Source of the DNA: Actinomycetota bacterium
GTDB lineage: Bacteria > Actinomycetota > Thermoleophilia > Gaiellales > Gaiellaceae
Direction of reading: 5' to 3'
NCBI GenBank assembly: GCA_013694685.1
Contig: JACDBY010000339.1
Coordinates: 1-8,475, forward strand
DNA length: 8,475 bases
Below, one piece after another: positions 6,670 to 8,475 of this stretch. The stretch's first letter is position 1, and each line of letters starts with the position of its first letter. The notes below the pieces were generated by a model, which saw only the letters and a list, made by a program, of their open reading frames with translations, made no database searches and was not told the DNA's origin. The translations under genes and the position numbers were made by a program.

Positions 6670-7607
6670 ACGCGCTCCACCGGGCCAGGCCCACGGGTGA
6701 AGAGGCCGCCGGGCCGCACGAGGAGGATCACGATGACGAGACCGAACAGGATCGACGGCAGGTACTGGCTCTGGGCGGTCGGCAGCGCGCCACCGAGCAG
6801 CCCGGACGCATAGCCGATCGCAAAACCGCCGAGAGTCGCCGAGAACAGGCGATTCATGCCTCCCAACACGACCCCGGCGAGCACGACAATCGTCTCGCGG
6901 AGCGCAAATGTCGACGTGACGAGCGGCTGCTGCACCGTCAGCATCACCGCCACGGTCGCAGCGAGGATCCCCGAGAGGAGAACCGCGGATCCGATCACTC
7001 GGTCTGCCCGCACACCGAGCAGCCGTGCGGTCTCGAAGTCCATCGCGGCAGCCCGCATGTGGAGGCCGACCGTCGTCCGCGAGAGGATGAGCACGAGTCC
7101 GGCGAGGCAGACGGCAGCGGTCACGATCGCGACGACGGTGATCTTCCTCACGTCCGTCCCCAGAATCGTCCAGGGCACGTTGAGCTTCGCCAGGGAGGCC
7201 GCGGGCTCGCCGAGCGTGTCGTCGGTCTGGTCGATCAGCAGCGCGACCGCCTGGAGCAGGAACGCGACGGCGAACGTCGCGACCAGCATCGTCGCCGCCG
7301 GCTTCCCGCGAAGCGGACGGAAGACGACACGCTCCATGGCGAGCGTCAGCGTGATCACGACGACGAAGCAGAGGACGATGCCGAGCCAGACGGGCCAGTC
7401 CTGGTCGGAGGCGTACGCAAGCGCGAAGGCCCCCGCCATCACGAGCTGGCCGTAGGCGAAGTTGACGAGCCGGAGCACGCCGAAGACGAGGCCGATGCCG
7501 ACCGCCATCAGCGCGTAGATCGCGCCGATCCCGATCGCGTCGACCTGCACCTGCGGCTCGACGGCCGCATGCAGGAAGTCGCTGAGGGCCGTCGCGAGCA
7601 CGGTCAC
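6666..7607 (-). CDS. livH: Branched-chain amino acid-type ABC transporter permease LivH
   Basis: Second inner-membrane permease of the HAAT importer, 313 aa, usual length. The N-terminal family signature GIGAIYALMAVGIGLVFGVL followed by RLVNFAYGQLVMAGA (about 46-60) is diagnostic of LivH. The coupling-loop region TTVGLHMRAAAMDFETARLLG lies at about 188-208. LAGVVLGGMNRLFSATLGGFAIG and the terminal LLVRPGGLFTRG are also typical. Multiple hydrophobic segments span the protein. The GTG at 7607 overlaps the livF stop (GTGA). No Shine-Dalgarno sequence stands before it, so translation probably depends on coupling to livF. The stop overlaps the livM ATG. It should pair with LivM in the membrane and be driven by LivG and LivF. 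Confidence 0.95.
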   Translation of the reverse strand: MTVLATALSDFLHAAVEPQVQVDAIGIGAIYALMAVGIGLVFGVLRLVNFAYGQLVMAGAFALAYASDQDWPVWLGIVLCFVVVITLTLAMERVVFRPLRGKPAATMLVATFAVAFLLQAVALLIDQTDDTLGEPAASLAKLNVPWTILGTDVRKITVVAIVTAAVCLAGLVLILSRTTVGLHMRAAAMDFETARLLGVRADRVIGSAVLLSGILAATVAVMLTVQQPLVTSTFALRETIVVLAGVVLGGMNRLFSATLGGFAIGYASGLLGGALPTAQSQYLPSILFGLVIVILLVRPGGLFTRGPGPVERV

Positions 7608-8317
7608 GAGAGGTAGGCGTGGATCATCCGCTCGGTGTCGCCGGCATCGTCCGGCGTGAGGGTCAGCCTGAGCTCGCCGTTCGCGAGCACGAGCGTGCGG
7701 TCGGCGATGGCGACGGTTCGCTGCGCGCGCTGCTCGACGAGGAGCACCGCGAGACCGCTGTCGCGGATCGTGGCGAGCGCGTCGAAGACCGTGTCGGTGA
7801 TCGCGGGCGAGAGACCCAGCGACGGCTCGTCGAGCAGCAGGACCTCGGGTGCCGCGACGAGGGCTCGGGCGATGGCGAGCTGCTGCTGTTGGCCACCCGA
7901 GAGAACGCCGGCCGACCGGGCACGCGACTCGGCGACGACGGGAAAGAGCTCGAGCACCCGCTCGAGATCCTCCGCGACGCCTCGTTGCGTCCTCCGTCCC
8001 GCCAGACCGAGTCGGAGGTTCTCGTCGACCGTCAACTCGCCGAAGATGCGGCGCCCCTCGGGGACGAGCGCGATCCCGCTTCGCGCCACGACCTCGGGCG
8101 CCCGGCCGGTCAGGTCGCGCTCGCCGAGGCGTACGGACCCGGAGAACGGACCAACGAGCCCTGTGATCGCGTTGAGCGTGGACGACTTGCCGGCCCCGTT
8201 CGGTCCGATCAGCCCGACGATCTCACCCGGCGCAACCTCGAACGAGATGCCATGCACTGCGGGTACCGCGCCGTAGCGGACGACGAGATCGGAGACGACG
8301 AGTGTCGAGCTGCTCAC
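7604..8317 (-). CDS. livF: Branched-chain amino acid-type ABC transporter ATPase LivF
   Basis: Cytoplasmic ATPase subunit of the HAAT importer, 237 aa, full length. The Walker A motif GPNGAGKS is at 38-45, the ABC signature LSGGQQQQLAIARAL at 139-153, and Walker B LLLDEPSLGLSP at 160-171 with D163 and E164. Two LivF hallmarks separate it from LivG: VPEGRRIF (85-92) where other ABC ATPases have the Q-loop glutamine, and LVEQ (193-196) where the switch histidine is replaced by glutamine. The GTG at 8317 overlaps the livG stop (GTGA) and is preceded by AGGAAGG 6 nt upstream. A heterodimer with LivG is expected. The C-terminus (TERMIHAYLS) matches the family end, so nothing is missing. Confidence 0.96.
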   Translation of the reverse strand: MSSSTLVVSDLVVRYGAVPAVHGISFEVAPGEIVGLIGPNGAGKSSTLNAITGLVGPFSGSVRLGERDLTGRAPEVVARSGIALVPEGRRIFGELTVDENLRLGLAGRRTQRGVAEDLERVLELFPVVAESRARSAGVLSGGQQQQLAIARALVAAPEVLLLDEPSLGLSPAITDTVFDALATIRDSGLAVLLVEQRAQRTVAIADRTLVLANGELRLTLTPDDAGDTERMIHAYLS

Positions 8318-8475
8318 GAGGGGCCTTCCTGGACGGCGCTCTCGCCGAGGTAGGCGGCGGCGACGTCGAGATTGGCGCGGATCTCCCCCGGTGTCCCTTC
8401 GGCGAGCGTCCGTCCCTGGTCGAGCACCAGGATGCGGTCGCAGACCTCCATGATCAGCGCCATGTTGTGATCGAT
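8314..8475 (-). CDS. livG: LivG-type ABC transporter ATPase, C-terminal 53 residues (cut by window edge)
   Basis: Only the 3' end of the gene is inside the window. The visible protein begins IDHNMALIMEVCDRILVLD and continues QGRTLAEGTPGEIRANLD, ending AAAYLGESAVQEGPS. This matches the C-terminal region of LivG: the H-loop histidine (third visible residue), the VCDRILVLDQGR strand-turn, the EGTP.EI motif and the AYLG end. The retained H-loop histidine distinguishes it from the adjacent LivF. The stop overlaps the livF GTG by 4 nt. Walker A, signature and Walker B lie beyond base 8475. It is truncated only by the window, with no sign of a broken gene. Confidence 0.9.
   Translation of the reverse strand: MDHNMALIMEVCDRILVLDQGRTLAEGTPGEIRANLDVAAAYLGESAVQEGPS

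Noticed and set aside
1..8475. tRNA, rRNA, CRISPR array, insertion sequence or prophage genes
   Set aside because: Nothing on either strand showed regularly spaced direct repeats, transposase or integrase motifs, or tRNA-like cloverleaf segments by eye.

Overview
The window looks like chromosomal DNA from a high-GC bacterium, most likely an actinobacterium. A soil lineage such as Thermoleophilia is possible, but that is inference from base composition, frequent GTG starts and gene style. No rRNA, tRNA, CRISPR array, transposase or phage gene was seen.

Layout. At the left (about 58-2439) a single plus-strand gene encodes a secreted subtilisin-like (S8) serine protease with a propeptide and a long beta-sandwich C-terminal region. 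It converges on a minus-strand gene cluster that fills the rest of the window. A perfect 10-bp inverted repeat (2481-2502) lies between the two and is a plausible bidirectional terminator.

Read in its own direction (right to left), the minus-strand cluster is: the 3' end of livG (cut by the window edge), livF, livH, livM, a ketopantoate-reductase family oxidoreductase, an M24/creatinase-fold protein, a 169-bp gap, a DNA-3-methyladenine glycosylase I (tag), and a 77-aa single-pass membrane protein. The junctions livG/livF, livF/livH, livH/livM, livM/panE-like and tag/small protein each overlap by exactly 4 nt (GTGA or ATGA), so transcription and translation are very probably coupled. The liv genes form the membrane and ATPase part of a branched-chain-amino-acid-type (HAAT family) ABC importer. 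The substrate-binding protein is not in the window. The two enzyme genes that follow livM may act on the imported compound.

Most of the window is ordinary in function. Three points deserve a second look. The M24 protein has lost most of the canonical dinuclear-metal ligands. A 166-bp intergenic element with 18-bp perfect terminal inverted repeats fills the M24-tag gap almost exactly, and its arm ends 2 nt from the tag start codon. A second hairpin, sharing the core CTGAAGTC with the terminator-like hairpin, sits inside the apparent 5' end of the M24 gene and makes its start codon uncertain. I do not see convincing evidence for a wholly new system.
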